Of a stretch of 64,000 nucleotides of DNA, positions 63,706 through 64,000 are shown piece by piece. A model generated the notes under the pieces. The model had not been told where the DNA came from and searched no databases. It was given only the letters and a program-made list of their open reading frames with translations. Each line of letters opens with the position of its first letter. Position 1 is the first letter of the stretch. The translations under genes and the position numbers were made by a program. This DNA comes from Mycolicibacterium neoaurum VKM Ac-1815D (lineage in GTDB: Bacteria; Actinomycetota; Actinomycetes; Mycobacteriales; Mycobacteriaceae), in NCBI RefSeq assembly GCF_000317305.3, contig NC_023036.2:992001-1056000 (forward strand). Direction: 5' to 3'.

Positions 63706-64000
63706 ATGCCGATCTCAGCTCCGCTCCGTCTTCTTGCCGCCGCCGCTCTGACCGTGCCGATTGCCGCCGCCTGCGCACCGTACGAGCCGGAGGCCACCTC
63801 GCCGGGAACCACACCGCCGGTGTGGACCGGATCGCCGTCGCCGAGCGCGCCCGCCGCAGGCGGACACGGCGAGGGTGAGGCGCACGGATCGGCGGCCGGT
63901 GCCGAGACGCTGACCGCGGAGCTGAAGACCGCCGATGGCACCGACGTCGCGAAGGCCACGATCGACTTCACCGGTGGATTCGCCACCGTGACCGTCGAGA
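63706..64000 (+). CDS. sodC: periplasmic Cu,Zn superoxide dismutase lipoprotein, partial (3' end outside window)
   Basis: Only the first 98 codons are in the window. The signal peptide ends in the lipobox AAAC (near residue 22), a Pro/Ser/Gly-His-rich linker follows and the SOD fold begins with LKTADGTDVAKATIDF and FATVTVE, as in M. tuberculosis SodC (Rv0432). Metal-binding residues lie beyond the window edge. The gene order virR-sodC equals that of M. tuberculosis. Confidence 0.88.
   Translation, partial: MPISAPLRLLAAAALTVPIAAACAPYEPEATSPGTTPPVWTGSPSPSAPAAGGHGEGEAHGSAAGAETLTAELKTADGTDVAKATIDFTGGFATVTVE

Overview
The window is high-GC actinobacterial DNA and reads as the chromosome of a rapidly growing Mycobacterium (Mycolicibacterium, M. 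smegmatis-like). The backbone follows the M. tuberculosis order Rv0406c to Rv0432: metallo-hydrolase, fgd, pta, ackA, pknG, glnH, glnX, mutT3, thiE, thiO-thiS-thiG, lpqL, thiD, thiC, xthA, a GNAT acetyltransferase, def, a DUF3263 protein, virR and sodC. Blocks of accessory genes are inserted between these landmarks. Start codons were chosen from ribosome binding sites, overlaps with neighbours and lengths of known mycobacterial orthologues. Names rest on recognised motifs and gene order, because no database search was possible.

Layout. 1-2442: methyltransferase (cut by the window edge), metallo-hydrolase and F420-dependent glucose-6-phosphate dehydrogenase. 2402-11167: an inserted five-gene block (GntR/UTRA regulator, SDR, aminoglycoside-phosphotransferase-fold kinase, APC permease, class III PLP enzyme resembling phosphoethanolamine/phosphohydroxylysine phospho-lyase) that runs directly into pta-ackA. 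11103-16441: the PknG-GlnX-GlnH nutrient-sensing operon with a small membrane protein, then mutT3. 16431-23660: thiamine genes with a TPP riboswitch, followed in the same orientation by an ABC-2 exporter, lpqL and a tandem lpqL paralogue that has lost its catalytic residues. 23681-28465: an MmpL-type transporter followed by a type III PKS, an isoprenylcysteine-methyltransferase-like enzyme and a flavin hydroxylase, the gene set of phenolic lipid/alkylquinone synthesis. 28446-36600: minus-strand catabolic operons (NCS2 permease, aldehyde dehydrogenase, SDR, acyl-CoA ligase, APC permease, small membrane protein, Baeyer-Villiger-type monooxygenase). 36619-40513: Pro-rich membrane protein, hydrolase, thiD and thiC under a second TPP riboswitch.

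40601-47807: an MFS transporter, a TetR regulator and a five-gene operon of PPOX flavoprotein, PDR-type reductase, an orphan PPE protein of the PPW (PPE2-like) type, a siderophore-interacting-protein-type flavoreductase and an MTB12-like secreted protein. 47881-52733: two units facing each other across a strong palindrome, SDR-TetR-kinase one way and acyl-CoA dehydrogenase plus a frameshifted zinc alcohol dehydrogenase the other, resembling a split ACAD10/11 system for hydroxy-acid catabolism. 52743-55081: DUF4344-like lipoprotein, methyltransferase and an unknown protein. 55081-62772: a tightly overlapped operon def - GNAT - jetA - jetB - jetC - xthA, in which the SMC-like core of a Wadjet plasmid-defence system sits inside a housekeeping operon with no jetD nuclease in sight. 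62901-64000: DUF3263 protein, virR and the start of sodC.

The most promising leads are the JetD-less JetABC operon, the orphan PPE/redox operon, the kinase plus phospho-lyase block in front of pta-ackA, and the kinase plus acyl-CoA dehydrogenase cluster. No tRNA, rRNA, CRISPR array, insertion sequence or prophage gene was seen.
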